Shown: one piece after another, positions 25,419 to 33,956 of the stretch
Numbering within the stretch: the stretch's first letter is position 1
Layout of the letters: each line of letters begins with the position of its first letter
NCBI RefSeq assembly: GCF_039542225.1
Contig: NZ_BAABHS010000011.1
Span: forward strand, 124,001-188,000
Direction: 5' to 3'
Length of the DNA: 64,000 nucleotides
Origin: Yinghuangia aomiensis
Lineage (GTDB): Bacteria; Actinomycetota; Actinomycetes; Streptomycetales; Streptomycetaceae
The notes under the pieces: generated by a model
What the model was told of the DNA's origin: nothing
The model's database searches: none
The model's input: only the letters and a program-made list of their open reading frames with translations
Program-made: the position numbers and the translations under genes

Positions 25419-25933
25419 ACTCGCCCCGCTCCCACCCTTGTCCGCCCCCTGTCCGCCCCCTGTCCGCCCCCGACTTCGGGCGCCCCGGCGCACGCCACCC
25501 CGTCCCCCGGCGCGCGCCATCATTCCGTTCACTCGTTCGAGTGGCTTGCCGGAGTGCGGGCCGTTGCCGGGCGGACGGGCCGCGAAGCTCGCTGTGGTGG
25601 GCCTCGGCGGACGTCCGCCAGGCGATCGGCGGATGTGCTGCGGGCCCGCCCTGCATCCCGTCAACGCAGGTGATTCCCGGGGGAGTTGGCACCGATTAGC
25701 GCCGTTCGTGAAGATCGGCGGGACCGCCTCGCTCCGGCGCCGTCCCGCCCGCCCGAAGGGCTCATCGGCTGCTGGACGATCGGCCTGGCGATCATCGTCG
25801 CGGTCGTCTTGTCCTGGTATTCGAGCCGGGTGTGACCGGCTCGATTCGGCCGATCGATCTTCGGCCCGATCTGGCCTTACAGTGTGCGCGGGGTACCGGA
25901 GACGGCGCGGCCGTCCGGCTGTGAGGGGGGCTT
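25419..25933. other. Long intergenic region with a short CCGCCCCCTGT repeat
   Basis: About 515 bp separate the phosphoesterase and HAD genes. At 25438-25470 there are three imperfect copies of an 11-bp GTCCGCCCCCT unit. The rest has average composition. The only candidate gene is the tiny membrane ORF at 25686-25835. Confidence 0.45.
25686..25835 (+). CDS. Possible 49-residue tail-anchored peptide
   Basis: A TTG-initiated frame encodes 25 charged residues followed by one clear membrane helix, GLIGCWTIGLAIIVAVVLSWY, ending SSRV. GGGGAG directly abuts the start, which is too close for a normal ribosome binding site, so the start is doubtful. The helix itself is the only strong coding-like signal in this intergenic region. 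Confidence 0.3.
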   Translation: MAPISAVREDRRDRLAPAPSRPPEGLIGCWTIGLAIIVAVVLSWYSSRV

Positions 25934-26674
25934 GTGCACGCCATCCGTGCATTGGCAATCGATTTCAGCGGCACATTGGCCCGGCCCGGGCCGAACCCGG
26001 ACGGAGCGTGCGTGGCCGACGCGTTGCGCGACCGGCTGGGGCTCGACGTGCCCGACGATTTCGCCGCCGTGTTCGATTCCGTGCACGCGGAGATCCGGCA
26101 GACCGACCGGGACGCGCGGGTGCACACGATGTTCTCGGCCGTGATCGCCCGCGCGGCGCTGCGGTGCGGTGCGGACGTCCCCGACGCGGCCGAGGCCGCC
26201 GAGGCGGTGTTCGCTTCGCTGCCGGATGCCGCGGTCGACGCCGACGCGGCGTCCACGGTAAGGGCGTTGCACCGGCAGGGCTGGCGCTGCGTGCTGGCCT
26301 GCAACACCGAGCGCTCGGCCGCCGCCCGGCTGCGGACGCTCGCCGAGGCGGGAATCGCGGACTGCTTCGCGTCCGCGGTGCTGTCCAGTGAGATCGGGTT
26401 CCGCAAGCCGCATCCGGAGTTCTACGCGGTGGTGGCCCGCGCATGCGCGGTGCCCGCCGACCAGATCCTGTTCGTCGGGGACAACCTGTCGAAGGACGTC
26501 CTCGGCCCGCGCGCCTACGGGATGCACACCGTGCACGTCACCCGCGACGGCGTCCGCGGGGTCGACGGCCCCCCGGCCGACGACGGCCGCGGCGACGGCT
26601 CCGCGTGCGGCGTGCTCGGCCACTTCGCGGAACTCCCCGGCTACTTGGCGGCGACGGTGGTCCTGCCCGGCTGA
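25934..26674 (+). CDS. HAD-superfamily hydrolase
   Basis: A 246-residue HAD protein. Motif I is AIDFSGTLA: the nucleophile Asp10 is present, but the usual second Asp (D-x-D) is Ser12. Motif II is near VLACNTERS, the lysine motif is FRKPHPEF, and motif IV is FVGDNLSKDVLG. Loss of the second Asp is a known feature of HAD enzymes that are not standard phosphatases (dehalogenases, phosphonatases). The GTG start follows GAGGGGGG. The 3' end overlaps the convergent ATP-grasp gene by 34 bases. The overlap and proximity suggest, but do not prove, a functional link to the ATP-grasp pair. Confidence 0.82.
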   Translation: MHAIRALAIDFSGTLARPGPNPDGACVADALRDRLGLDVPDDFAAVFDSVHAEIRQTDRDARVHTMFSAVIARAALRCGADVPDAAEAAEAVFASLPDAAVDADAASTVRALHRQGWRCVLACNTERSAAARLRTLAEAGIADCFASAVLSSEIGFRKPHPEFYAVVARACAVPADQILFVGDNLSKDVLGPRAYGMHTVHVTRDGVRGVDGPPADDGRGDGSACGVLGHFAELPGYLAATVVLPG

Positions 26675-27462
26675 GCCGGGGTCTCGGGTGACGCCGTCAG
26701 CAAGCGGCCGGTCAGGGCTGCCAACGCGGCTGCGGCATCCGGGAGTCCGCTGAGGCCGGGGAAGGCGTTGATGTCGACGACGAGCGGGCCGGACGCGGTG
26801 GCGATGATGTCGACGCCGTAGACGTGCAGCCCGAACGCCGCACCGACGGCGCGCACGACGTCCAGCGAGGCGGCCGACGGGTCGGGCACGGGCACGGTGC
26901 GCTTCCCGGCCTGGGCGGCCTCGGCCGTGGGCGGCCGCCGCAGTCCCGCGAAGATCCGGTCCCCGACCGCCCAGAACTTGTGGTCCCAACCGTCGCCGTC
27001 CGCGAACGCCTGGGCGACGACCGGCTCGTCGGGCCACCCGGCGGTACGGAGCTCCGCGGCGGTGCCGACGGCGGGGAGCGGCTCGTCCTTGCGGCAGTGG
27101 CGGCTCTTGAGGATCAGGCGCCCGGGGACGGCGAGAGAGGCCGGGCCGGCGAAGGCGTGGGTGGGCGGGAACGGCACGCCGGCTTCCCGCGCGCGGGCCG
27201 CCATGGCCGCGCGGTCGACGCACAGCGCCGTCGCGTCGGCGGAGTTGCACACGACCGCGCCCGCCGCCTCGGCCCGGCGGGCGAGGCGGATCGCCTGGGG
27301 CGTCCGCGACTTCAGCAGGTAGAGGTCCGCGGACAGGTCGGGGTCCGGGACGTCCGGGTGCAGCGTCTCGACCGTGTGGCCGCGGGCGCGCACGGCGGCC
27401 GCGTAGGCGAGCATCGTCGTGTGGTCGGCCTGTTCGGAGACGATGCGTATCCGCGCGCTCAT
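26641..27462 (-). CDS. ATP-grasp ligase (second of a pair)
   Basis: A 273-residue RimK-like ATP-grasp protein. The N-terminal domain (IRIVSEQADHTTMLAYAAAVRARGH) is followed by the ATP-binding core with LILKSRHCRKDE, EPVVAQAFADG, FGLHVYGVDII and VVDINAFPG, the last being the magnesium-binding strand. Such enzymes form amide or thioester bonds via acyl phosphates. The ATG overlaps the stop of the upstream ATP-grasp gene (ATGA), so the two are coupled. The C-terminal residues are PETPAQPGRTTVAAK. The substrate is unknown; tandem ATP-grasp genes often build small peptides or modify RiPPs, but no precursor peptide was found. Confidence 0.83.
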   Translation of the reverse strand: MSARIRIVSEQADHTTMLAYAAAVRARGHTVETLHPDVPDPDLSADLYLLKSRTPQAIRLARRAEAAGAVVCNSADATALCVDRAAMAARAREAGVPFPPTHAFAGPASLAVPGRLILKSRHCRKDEPLPAVGTAAELRTAGWPDEPVVAQAFADGDGWDHKFWAVGDRIFAGLRRPPTAEAAQAGKRTVPVPDPSAASLDVVRAVGAAFGLHVYGVDIIATASGPLVVDINAFPGLSGLPDAAAALAALTGRLLTASPETPAQPGRTTVAAK

Positions 27463-28316
27463 CCGACGTCCCGCACGGCGGTCCACGAGCGGCCTTGCCG
27501 CGGCACGGTGGGGCACTCGGCGAGTCGGAGTATGGTCCGGGCGACGCGGGGCACCGCGTCCGGGACCGCACGGAAGCTCGGGAAATCGTTGACGTCCACC
27601 ACGACCCACCCGTCCGGGCCTTCCACCGCGTCCACCCCGAACAGGTCGAGGCTGAAGACCTCGCCGATGCGCGCGACGGTCTGCGCGAGTTCGTGCGGCA
27701 CCGGGACCTCGCGGGCGCGGACCGGCTTCCCGGGATGGATCGGCGACGCGCGCACCGTCGCGTGGATCTCGCCGCCGAGGCTGTACACCTTGAAGTCCAC
27801 GCCCGGGTTGGGGATGTACGACTGCACCAGCAGGAAGCCCTTGCCGCGCAACGCCGACTGCGCCGCCGCCAGGTCGCCCGGGGTGCGGACCAGGTGCACC
27901 CACTTGCCGGCGTGTCCGGCGACCGGCTTGACCACGAGTGGGTAGCGCTCCGCGGGTATCTGCGCGACGGCCTCCGGGGTGGCGGCGAACACCGTGTCCG
28001 GGACGGGCAGCGCACAGCGCCGGGCGACCGCGGCGGCGACCGCCTTGTCGCGCACGCTGCGCACCGCACGGGCGTCGTTGATCGTGGTGATGCCGCACGC
28101 GGCCGCCGCGTCGAGCAGCGTCAGGCCGGGGCCGTCCGTGACGGTCTTGAGGATCCACGCGTCGTGGCCGCGGCGGCGCAGGTCGTCGAGCGGGACGAGG
28201 TTCCGGGCGGGTTCGACGACGTCGACATGGTGGCCCCAGGCGGTGAGCTGCCGGATGAGGTGCCGGGGCAGGCCGTCGTGCCGGTACTTGTCTTCCAGCA
28301 GGAAGCACAACCTCAC
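27459..28316 (-). CDS. ATP-grasp ligase (first of a pair)
   Basis: A 285-residue ATP-grasp protein, first of the coupled pair. Landmarks are LCFLLEDKYRHDGLPRHLIRQL at the N-terminus, NDARAVRSVRDKAVAAAVA, LVVKPVAGHAGKWVHLVRT (ATP-binding lysine region), VQSYIPNPGVDFKVYSLGG, DLFGVDAVEG and VVVDVNDFPSFRAVP. The pattern recalls inositol-phosphate kinase/RimK-like ligases. The GTG at 28316 has GGGGGG directly upstream; an ATG at 28328 is the alternative. Both ATP-grasp cores look complete, so the two proteins may add successive building blocks. Confidence 0.85.
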   Translation of the reverse strand: MRLCFLLEDKYRHDGLPRHLIRQLTAWGHHVDVVEPARNLVPLDDLRRRGHDAWILKTVTDGPGLTLLDAAAACGITTINDARAVRSVRDKAVAAAVARRCALPVPDTVFAATPEAVAQIPAERYPLVVKPVAGHAGKWVHLVRTPGDLAAAQSALRGKGFLLVQSYIPNPGVDFKVYSLGGEIHATVRASPIHPGKPVRAREVPVPHELAQTVARIGEVFSLDLFGVDAVEGPDGWVVVDVNDFPSFRAVPDAVPRVARTILRLAECPTVPRQGRSWTAVRDVG

Positions 28317-28525
28317 GCCGCCCCCCATCCGCGCCGCCAAGCGCTGCAGTTCCGCCGCTGTTCCGCTGTCCCGCTGTGGATCCGTGCCGATGCCGGAACA
28401 AGAATTCCATCCCGGGTCGGCGGCCCGGGACGGGGGGAGGGCGGTCCCGGTCCCGGTCAGGCAGCCGGTCCGCGTTCGTGTACCACGCGGCGTGGCCCCG
28501 CGAGCGGGCGGCAGGGGGAGGCGCG

Positions 28526-28957
28526 TCAGCGGATGTCGGCGCCGTAGACGCGCTCGACCGCCATCGCCATGAGGACGCGGCGGTCGGCGACCATGACCGT
28601 GCGGTACTCGTCCCAGTCCGGGTGCTCGCCGGCGGCCAGCCGGTAGTAGCGCACGAGTTCCTCGACTTCGGGGCTCCGCGGGCCGGTGCCGGGGCCGGTC
28701 AGCGTCACGGTCCCTTCGGCGGTCGCCCAGGTCAGGCCGTCCTTGCCGGTGACCTCCAGTGCGGCCCGCGGATCACGCCGCAGGTTCGCCGTCTTCGCGC
28801 GGCCCTCGGTCATCGACACGTACAGGGTCTCGGTGGCCCGGTCGTAGAACGGCATCACCGGCGACAACTGCGGCCGCCCGTCGGCTTTGATCGTGGCGAG
28901 CACGCCCAGGCGGCTCTCGGCCAGCAGGTCCCGAGGATCGAACGATGTCTCGGTCAT
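28526..28957 (-). CDS. PPOX-class F420/FMN-dependent oxidoreductase
   Basis: A 143-residue split-barrel protein of the actinobacterial PPOX/F420 family. Typical elements are LLAESRLGVLATIKADGRPQLSPVM, LYVSMTEGRAKTANLRRDPRAAL and WATAEGTVTLTGPG. It ends with the family's RVLMAMAVERVYG strand. Proteins of this type use F420H2 (or FMN) to reduce small molecules, or bind haem or biliverdin. It is a single gene with its own ATG at 28957. Its presence suggests an F420-producing actinomycete. Confidence 0.87.
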   Translation of the reverse strand: MTETSFDPRDLLAESRLGVLATIKADGRPQLSPVMPFYDRATETLYVSMTEGRAKTANLRRDPRAALEVTGKDGLTWATAEGTVTLTGPGTGPRSPEVEELVRYYRLAAGEHPDWDEYRTVMVADRRVLMAMAVERVYGADIR

Positions 28958-29069
28958 ACCGGGGGCAAGTCGAGCACGGCCGCACGGTATTCCCGAACGC
29001 GCGGTATTCCCGGCGGCACGCTGTTTGCGGCGGCGCGGTGCTTCCCCGCGCGTCGGAACGCCGGGCATG

Positions 29070-29114
29070 CCGGACGGGGCGGCGGCGGGCTGGGGCCGCC
29101 GCCGCCCCGTCCGG
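29070..29114. terminator. Perfect 19-bp hairpin after chaplin gene
   Basis: Arms 29070-29088 and 29096-29114 are exact complements with a 7-base loop, 16 bases past the chaplin stop. Confidence 0.8.
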
Positions 29115-29129
29115 CGGAATGCGGCAGCG

Positions 29130-29624
29130 TCAGTGGCTGCGACGCATGCGGCGGTAGAGCAGGCCGCCGCCGAGGAGGAGCGCGGCGCCGCCCCCGGCCA
29201 CCGGGAGCATCGACGAACTGCCGGTCTCCGCCAGGTGCGGGCCCTTGGCCGGAGCCCCGGTGGCGGGCGGCGTCGTCGGGTGGCTCGCCGTCGGCGACAC
29301 GCTGGTCGGCGGTGCCGTCGGAGGCTGCGTGGTCGGCGGAGGCGTCCGCGGCTTCGGCGTGTGCGTGGGGGCTTCCGCGGGCGCGCCGTTGGCGCAGCTG
29401 TTGCCGAACGCCGGGTTCAGCACGCCCACCACACTGACGCTGTTGCCGCAGATGTTCACCGGTGCGTTGATCGGCACCGACACCGCATTGCCCGAACCCA
29501 CCCCGGACGAGTTCGACGCGGCACCGTCGGCGCCGCTGTCCGCGAAGGCCACCCCGCCGGCCGCGCCGAACGCGCCGGTCGCCGCAAGCGCGACCAGCAG
29601 CCCCTTCTTCGCAAGCTGTTGCAT
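29130..29624 (-). CDS. Chaplin with one chaplin domain and a sortase signal
   Basis: A 164-residue cell-surface protein. It has a signal peptide (AKKGLLVALAATGAFGAAGGVAFA), then one chaplin domain at about residues 35-80 (NSSGVGSGNAVSVPINAPVN, with Cys59 and Cys77, and VGVLNPAFGNSC). A Pro/Thr stalk of about 50 residues follows, then LAETG (131-135), a hydrophobic helix and RRMRRSH. Chaplins assemble into amyloid films that let aerial hyphae break the surface. LAxTG is the class E sortase signal that fixes long chaplins to the wall. Well-known long chaplins carry two chaplin domains; this one has a single domain on a long stalk. Confidence 0.9.
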   Translation of the reverse strand: MQQLAKKGLLVALAATGAFGAAGGVAFADSGADGAASNSSGVGSGNAVSVPINAPVNICGNSVSVVGVLNPAFGNSCANGAPAEAPTHTPKPRTPPPTTQPPTAPPTSVSPTASHPTTPPATGAPAKGPHLAETGSSSMLPVAGGGAALLLGGGLLYRRMRRSH

Positions 29625-29752
29625 GGAGTTCTACGCCCGTCCCTTCGTGTGCGTGCGGGACGTGGTTCCCGCGTAAGCACTAACGCCGCAGGACGGGTTA
29701 AGTCACTCGAATCCGCAGTTTCACCGAGGAGTTGGGGCATAAAAGATGTTCG

Positions 29753-30622
29753 TCACACTGCGCGCCGGGTATTTCCCACCGCGTGCAAGGCCCCTGGGCG
29801 CCGTCCGGCCAGGCGGTCGAGCGCTGCCGCCGACGCGTCGTCGGCGGGCAAGTACACGGTGAGTTGCTGGTCGTCGTCCGCCGGCAGGTCGAGCGTCTCA
29901 TAGGAGAGACGCAACTCGGCCGCTTCCGGATGCACGAGTCGCACGATTCCGTTCGACCGCGGCAATCCCGGCACGCGGGCGACGCGTTCCGCGAACTCCG
30001 CGCCGCACAGCAGCGTCAGCTCGTCCATCAGCGCCGCCACCTGCGGATCGGCCTGGCCGGGGCCCTGCTTCAGCGCGGCCACCTGCTCGTCGGCGACCCG
30101 CTCCCAGTCCGGATACGCCTCGCGCGCCCGCGGGTCCGTGAACACGAACCGGGTGAGATTCGGGCGGCCGCCCTCCAGCAGCCCGATCGGCTCGGCGATC
30201 CGCGCGAACACGTCGGTGTGCGCGAGGACCTCGCCGAGCCGGTTCACCAGCACCGCCGGCGCGGGCTCCAGCCGGTCGAGCAGCGCCCGCACGGTCGGCC
30301 GCACGACCCGGTTCGGCCGCGGCCCGCCCTGGCAGGTGAACCCGGGCTCGGCGCCCTTGGCGAGCCGGTGCAGGTGCACGCGCTCGCCGGTGGTCAGCCG
30401 CAGCGCGTCCGCCAGTGCGGACAGCACCTGCGCCGACGGGTGCCGGTCGCGGCCCTGCTCCAGACGCGTCACGTACTCGACGCTGACCCCGGCCAGCGTG
30501 GCCAGTTCGGCGCGGCGCAGCCCGGGCGTCCGGCGGCGCGCCCCGGCGGGCAGCCCGACTTCGGCCGGCGTGACCGCTTCGCGGCGCAGGCGCAGGAACA
30601 GTCCCAGTTCGTTCTCGCTCAC
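29753..30622 (-). CDS. XRE-family regulator with MmyB-like ligand domain
   Basis: This 289-residue protein has an N-terminal helix-turn-helix (GLRRAELATLAGVSVEYVTRLEQGRD, about residues 33-60) and a C-terminal MmyB-type domain (RALLDRLEPAPAVLVNRLGEVLAHT, WERVADEQVAALK, LRLSYETLDLPADDDQQL) that binds fatty-acid-like ligands. The start is a GTG at 30622. It is divergent from an NAD(P)H-dependent FMN reductase gene, a very common pairing in actinobacteria, where the regulator is believed to control the reductase. The shared 148-bp region shows no strong palindrome. Confidence 0.9.
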   Translation of the reverse strand: MSENELGLFLRLRREAVTPAEVGLPAGARRRTPGLRRAELATLAGVSVEYVTRLEQGRDRHPSAQVLSALADALRLTTGERVHLHRLAKGAEPGFTCQGGPRPNRVVRPTVRALLDRLEPAPAVLVNRLGEVLAHTDVFARIAEPIGLLEGGRPNLTRFVFTDPRAREAYPDWERVADEQVAALKQGPGQADPQVAALMDELTLLCGAEFAERVARVPGLPRSNGIVRLVHPEAAELRLSYETLDLPADDDQQLTVYLPADDASAAALDRLAGRRPGALHAVGNTRRAV

Positions 30623-30770
30623 GGATCGAACGTAACACCGGGTCCGGCGCCCATCGTGGCCCCGGTACTACCACCCTTCACGCGGTCTCCCTCGGCCTTC
30701 CGGAGCCCGGCAATCTGGTGATCGCCGCCAGGGGGCGGCAGCCACCGGAATTCTCGTAGGGAGTACACCC

Positions 30771-31385
30771 ATGTCCCGTGAAACCCAGCCCAAGCTCAAG
30801 CTCGCCGTCGTCACCGGCAGCGTCCGGGAGGGCCGGTTCGGCCCGGTCGTCGCCAGGTGGTTCCGCGAACAAGCGCTGCGGCACAACGAGTTCGAGATCG
30901 ACACGATCGACCTCGCGGACTACGGCATCCCGCTCGAACTGCCGTCCGTACCTCCGGCGATGCAGCCGGACATGACGCGCCCGGACGGCATGGCGGAGCT
31001 GACCCGGCGCCTGGCCGACGCGGACGCGTACGTCATCGTGACGCCGGACTACAACCGCAGCTTCCCCGCCGCGCTCAAGGCCGCGATCGACTGGCACTTC
31101 ACCGAATGGCAGGCCAAGCCGATCGCGTTCGTCGGCTACAGCGGTGCGAGCGGCGGCCTGCTGGCCATCGAGCAACTCCGCCAGGTCTTCAACGAACTGC
31201 ACGCGCACACCGTCCGCGAGTACGTGTCGTTCCCGCGCTACTACCTGCTCTTCGGCCAGGACGGCGCCCTGCTGGAGCCCGCCGAGCACGAGGCTTCCGC
31301 GAAGACCATGCTCGACCAATTGCTGTGGTGGGGGACCGTCCTCCGCGACGGCCGGAACGCCCTCCCGTACGGTGCGGCGCGGTAG
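30771..31385 (+). CDS. NAD(P)H-dependent FMN reductase
   Basis: A 204-residue flavodoxin-like reductase: AVVTGSVREGRFGPVVARWF binds the FMN phosphate, IVTPDYNRSFPAALKAAIDW forms the flavin-stacking loop, and AFVGYSGASGGLLAIEQLR is the third flavin loop. These enzymes reduce FMN, quinones or azo compounds. The ATG at 30771 follows GTAGGGAG. It is divergent from the MmyB-type regulator, its likely controller. Confidence 0.92.
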   Translation: MSRETQPKLKLAVVTGSVREGRFGPVVARWFREQALRHNEFEIDTIDLADYGIPLELPSVPPAMQPDMTRPDGMAELTRRLADADAYVIVTPDYNRSFPAALKAAIDWHFTEWQAKPIAFVGYSGASGGLLAIEQLRQVFNELHAHTVREYVSFPRYYLLFGQDGALLEPAEHEASAKTMLDQLLWWGTVLRDGRNALPYGAAR

Positions 31386-31411
31386 GCGCGTTGCCGACGT
31401 AGGGTCGGGCC

Positions 31412-31750
31412 ATGAGCGATGCCGTGGCATTGACCGCGATCTTCGGGGGAATTGCCGCATTCCTGGTGGGGTGTGCGGCATTGGCGCGGCATGTCCGCGG
31501 CCGCGGGCCGCAAGGCAGCGCGGCCCGGGCGGCGCTGGCCTCGTGGGAGGAGGCCTACCGGATCACGTCGCGCGAGGCGTATGTGGAGGTCCAGGAGCAG
31601 TCGCGGCGCAAGCTGCCGATGCTGTCGCCGGACCGGCATTGGCCGCCGCTCGCCCTGGCCGGGGAGGCCCGGCGGACGGCCGCCGTCCGTCCGCGGGCGC
31701 GGCGCGGGCGGTGGGGGATCAGGCTTCGTCGAACCAGGCGAACGCGCTGA
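31412..31750 (+). CDS. Small membrane-anchored protein
   Basis: A 112-residue protein with one N-terminal helix (VALTAIFGGIAAFLVGCAALA) and a basic cytoplasmic part containing a helical segment (ALASWEEAYRITSREAYVEVQEQ) and an Arg-rich tail. It follows the FMN reductase by 27 bases on the same strand and may be cotranscribed. Its 3' end overlaps the convergent NTF2-like gene by 32 bases. No family is recognised. Confidence 0.5.
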   Translation: MSDAVALTAIFGGIAAFLVGCAALARHVRGRGPQGSAARAALASWEEAYRITSREAYVEVQEQSRRKLPMLSPDRHWPPLALAGEARRTAAVRPRARRGRWGIRLRRTRRTR

Positions 31751-32192
31751 TCCGCCAGCCGTCCGGGGTGCGGACGTACTGGATCGTCTTGGTGCCGCCG
31801 CCCTCGTAGGGCGTGCCGTCGAGCAGGCCCGACTTGCGGTACTCCAGGAACCGCGTGGCCAGATCGCCGACGACCTCGGTGCGCGCCGACGTCTCCCATT
31901 CGGAGAACACCACCAGCCGCCCTTCGGACAGCAGCTTCTCGCGCGGCCCGACGAACTCGTCGACGCTCAGCGCCGTGAACTCCGGGCGCGTGATGACGAC
32001 TACGCCCTTCGGCAGCATCAGGCGGCGCACCCGGGCGACGTCGGCGGGCTTGCCGCCGCGGTTGTCGAACGCGCCGAAGAAGTCGGCGGTGAGGGCGTCG
32101 AGTGCGGCGATGTCCGGGGCGATGTCCGGGGCGGTGTCCGGGATCGTGCTGGGGGCGGCGTCCGGGTTGGAGCTCGGGTTGGAGTTCGGCAT
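31719..32192 (-). CDS. SnoaL/DUF4440-like (NTF2-fold) protein
   Basis: A 157-residue protein. About 30 low-complexity residues (DTAPDIAPDIAALDAL, from a short DNA repeat) precede an NTF2-fold domain: LTADFFGAFDN, LMLPKGVVVITRPEF, FVGPREKLL, then the closing TKTIQYVRTPDGWRISAFAWFDE. The family includes small isomerases, dehydratases and proteins of unknown role. No catalytic residues can be singled out. Confidence 0.75.
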   Translation of the reverse strand: MPNSNPSSNPDAAPSTIPDTAPDIAPDIAALDALTADFFGAFDNRGGKPADVARVRRLMLPKGVVVITRPEFTALSVDEFVGPREKLLSEGRLVVFSEWETSARTEVVGDLATRFLEYRKSGLLDGTPYEGGGTKTIQYVRTPDGWRISAFAWFDEA

Positions 32193-32227
32193 GCGGGCGA
32201 CTCTAAGCCGTGTCCGGCCGCCGCGGC

Positions 32228-32728
32228 TCAGCCCGGGAGGAGGATCCCCGCCGTGGTCGCTTCGATCGTCCGGCTGATGGTCTTGTTGTAGGCGCCGCCG
32301 ACGAGGCGTCGGCCCTGGTGCCGGAGGTAACGCCCGTAATGGGCATCGACCAGGACCGATTCGCCGATGGCGGCGAACCGGCGCGGGGGCATGCGTTCGG
32401 CGACGATGTGCCGCATCTCGTCGTCGGTGGCGGGCACGACGAGGAAGGCCGGTGCCAGGACTCCGGTTTGGAGGCCCAGTGGGAGTCCGGGTTTGTGCTT
32501 GGACGCATAGTGCAGCACGGCATGGGTGTACGCGGCCGTGTCCGCGTACTGCGGATGCGTCGCCTGTCCGATGGCGGTGAAGACGTGCATGGACGTCAAC
32601 GTCGGCCAGTGCATGACCCGCTTGTGGCCCATGTAGGTGGGCGTCGGGCCTATCTGCACCTGCTGGACGGTGAACCCGGTCTCGTGCAGCCGGGCGGCCA
32701 GGTGGCCGACGGTCTCCTCGGGCGTCAC
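32228..32728 (-). CDS. Hypothetical protein
   Basis: A 166-residue soluble protein. It starts MTPEETVGHLAARLHETGFTVQQ. Notable stretches are YMGHKRVMHWPTLTSMHVF, YTHAVLHYASKHKPGLPLGL and ERMPPRRFAAIGESVLVDAHYG. There is no signal peptide, membrane helix or known motif. It lies 36 bases upstream of the NTF2-like gene on the same strand, so the two may be cotranscribed. I do not recognise the family. Confidence 0.7.
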   Translation of the reverse strand: MTPEETVGHLAARLHETGFTVQQVQIGPTPTYMGHKRVMHWPTLTSMHVFTAIGQATHPQYADTAAYTHAVLHYASKHKPGLPLGLQTGVLAPAFLVVPATDDEMRHIVAERMPPRRFAAIGESVLVDAHYGRYLRHQGRRLVGGAYNKTISRTIEATTAGILLPG

Positions 32729-32820
32729 GGCAACTCCTCGGCGTCGACGACGTGGCGGCGCCTCATGCTGCCGGCCCGGCGGGCCGCCGGCCTACCCGGC
32801 CTCGTCCTGGGTCCGACCGG

Positions 32821-33669
32821 CTACCAGAGTTCGTCGATGTACGCGTCGGTGCCCACGATCGTCGGAATGAACGGTGCGGCGAGTGCGACCGTCGCCAGCC
32901 CCGACGCGGTCAGTGCCTCGGCGAAGGCGGTGTAGCGGTCCCAGCAGTCCAGCGGATCGCTCTCGACGAAGTGCAGGTGCAGGCTGCGTCGTTCGTCGGC
33001 GGCCTGCGGACCCGGGACGAAGTCCGGCTTCGTCTCGTCGAGTTGCACGGTGTCCCAGGACGAGACCGAGGCGATCGGCGAGCTGGCCAGCCAGCCGGGC
33101 AGGTAGTCCTCGAACCACGCCTCCAACTGCTCGGCGCCGACGCCGGGTGCGCGCTCGACCCACAGGGCGACCATGCCCGCGTAGCGGCGGTCGAGGGCGA
33201 GTTCGACCGGCACCGGGTCGGGGTCGCGGTAGGCGCGCCAGATGTGGCGGTAGGCGCCGGTGTTGTAGTGCGTGCGGGGCCCGAAGCCGCGGTCGGCGGC
33301 GTACAGGGCGTGGACCTGCGGGGTCGCCCAGTCGAGCCAGTTGTCGTACTCGCCGTCGAGGATGTAGTAGACGCAGCCGTACGAGGCCTGGTCGCGGGTG
33401 AAACCGAGCGCGGGCTTGTCGGGGAGCCGGGCGTCCTTGTGCCGACGGGTGGCGACCCAACGGCTGCCGGCGACGGTGGACGCGCCGATCATGCAGCCCG
33501 CGTAGTAGTGGTCGCGCTCGTACCAGCGGTTGTACGCGAACTCGTGCCCGCGGTGCGGATCGGTCAGCACCCACAGCAGGGCGCCGACCCGGATCGGTTC
33601 GTCGGCTTGGCGGTACAGACGGCCGGGTTCGAAGGCGAGCGGGGCGGCATAGCGGTCTTCGGCGGGCAC
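32821..33669 (-). CDS. Hypothetical protein, possible EthD-like repeat
   Basis: A 282-residue soluble protein rich in Trp and Tyr. The first half (GALLWVLTDPHRGHEFAYNRWYERDHYYAG, later STVAGSRWVATRR) has the flavour of an EthD/ABM dimeric alpha-beta barrel, in which a short strand is followed by an NxWYexxH-type motif. The second half repeats the pattern weakly (ASVSSWDTVQLDE and LHLHFVESDPLDCWDRYTAFAEAL). This suggests two ferredoxin-like halves in one chain. The start is an ATG with GGAGG upstream. The function is unknown. Confidence 0.65.
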   Translation of the reverse strand: MPAEDRYAAPLAFEPGRLYRQADEPIRVGALLWVLTDPHRGHEFAYNRWYERDHYYAGCMIGASTVAGSRWVATRRHKDARLPDKPALGFTRDQASYGCVYYILDGEYDNWLDWATPQVHALYAADRGFGPRTHYNTGAYRHIWRAYRDPDPVPVELALDRRYAGMVALWVERAPGVGAEQLEAWFEDYLPGWLASSPIASVSSWDTVQLDETKPDFVPGPQAADERRSLHLHFVESDPLDCWDRYTAFAEALTASGLATVALAAPFIPTIVGTDAYIDELW

Positions 33670-33956
33670 AGGGCCTCCTCGGTCCGGTGGCGGCGGTGCT
33701 CGGCGACGCTAGCTTGACGGGCTGTCGGGTTCAAGGTCGATCATTCGGATATTCGAATCTTCGGGACGGGATTTGGAACGATAGGTGATTCTGTGCCCCG
33801 GTCGCGGGAGAGGGGCGGCGCGATTGTGACCCACGCCGCAGCCGCGGCCGCGCAACGCCATCGGATGGTCAAGAGTTGCTGTCGTTCTGCCCCGGACTTC
33901 GTCGGAGGGGCGCGATCCGGCCGGGAGGAGGGAAAAACCGGGCGTACCGTCGGCGC

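Noticed and set aside
23610..25958. A 782-codon minus-strand open frame
   Set aside because: It is antisense to the DrrB permease and phosphoesterase genes and resembles no family.
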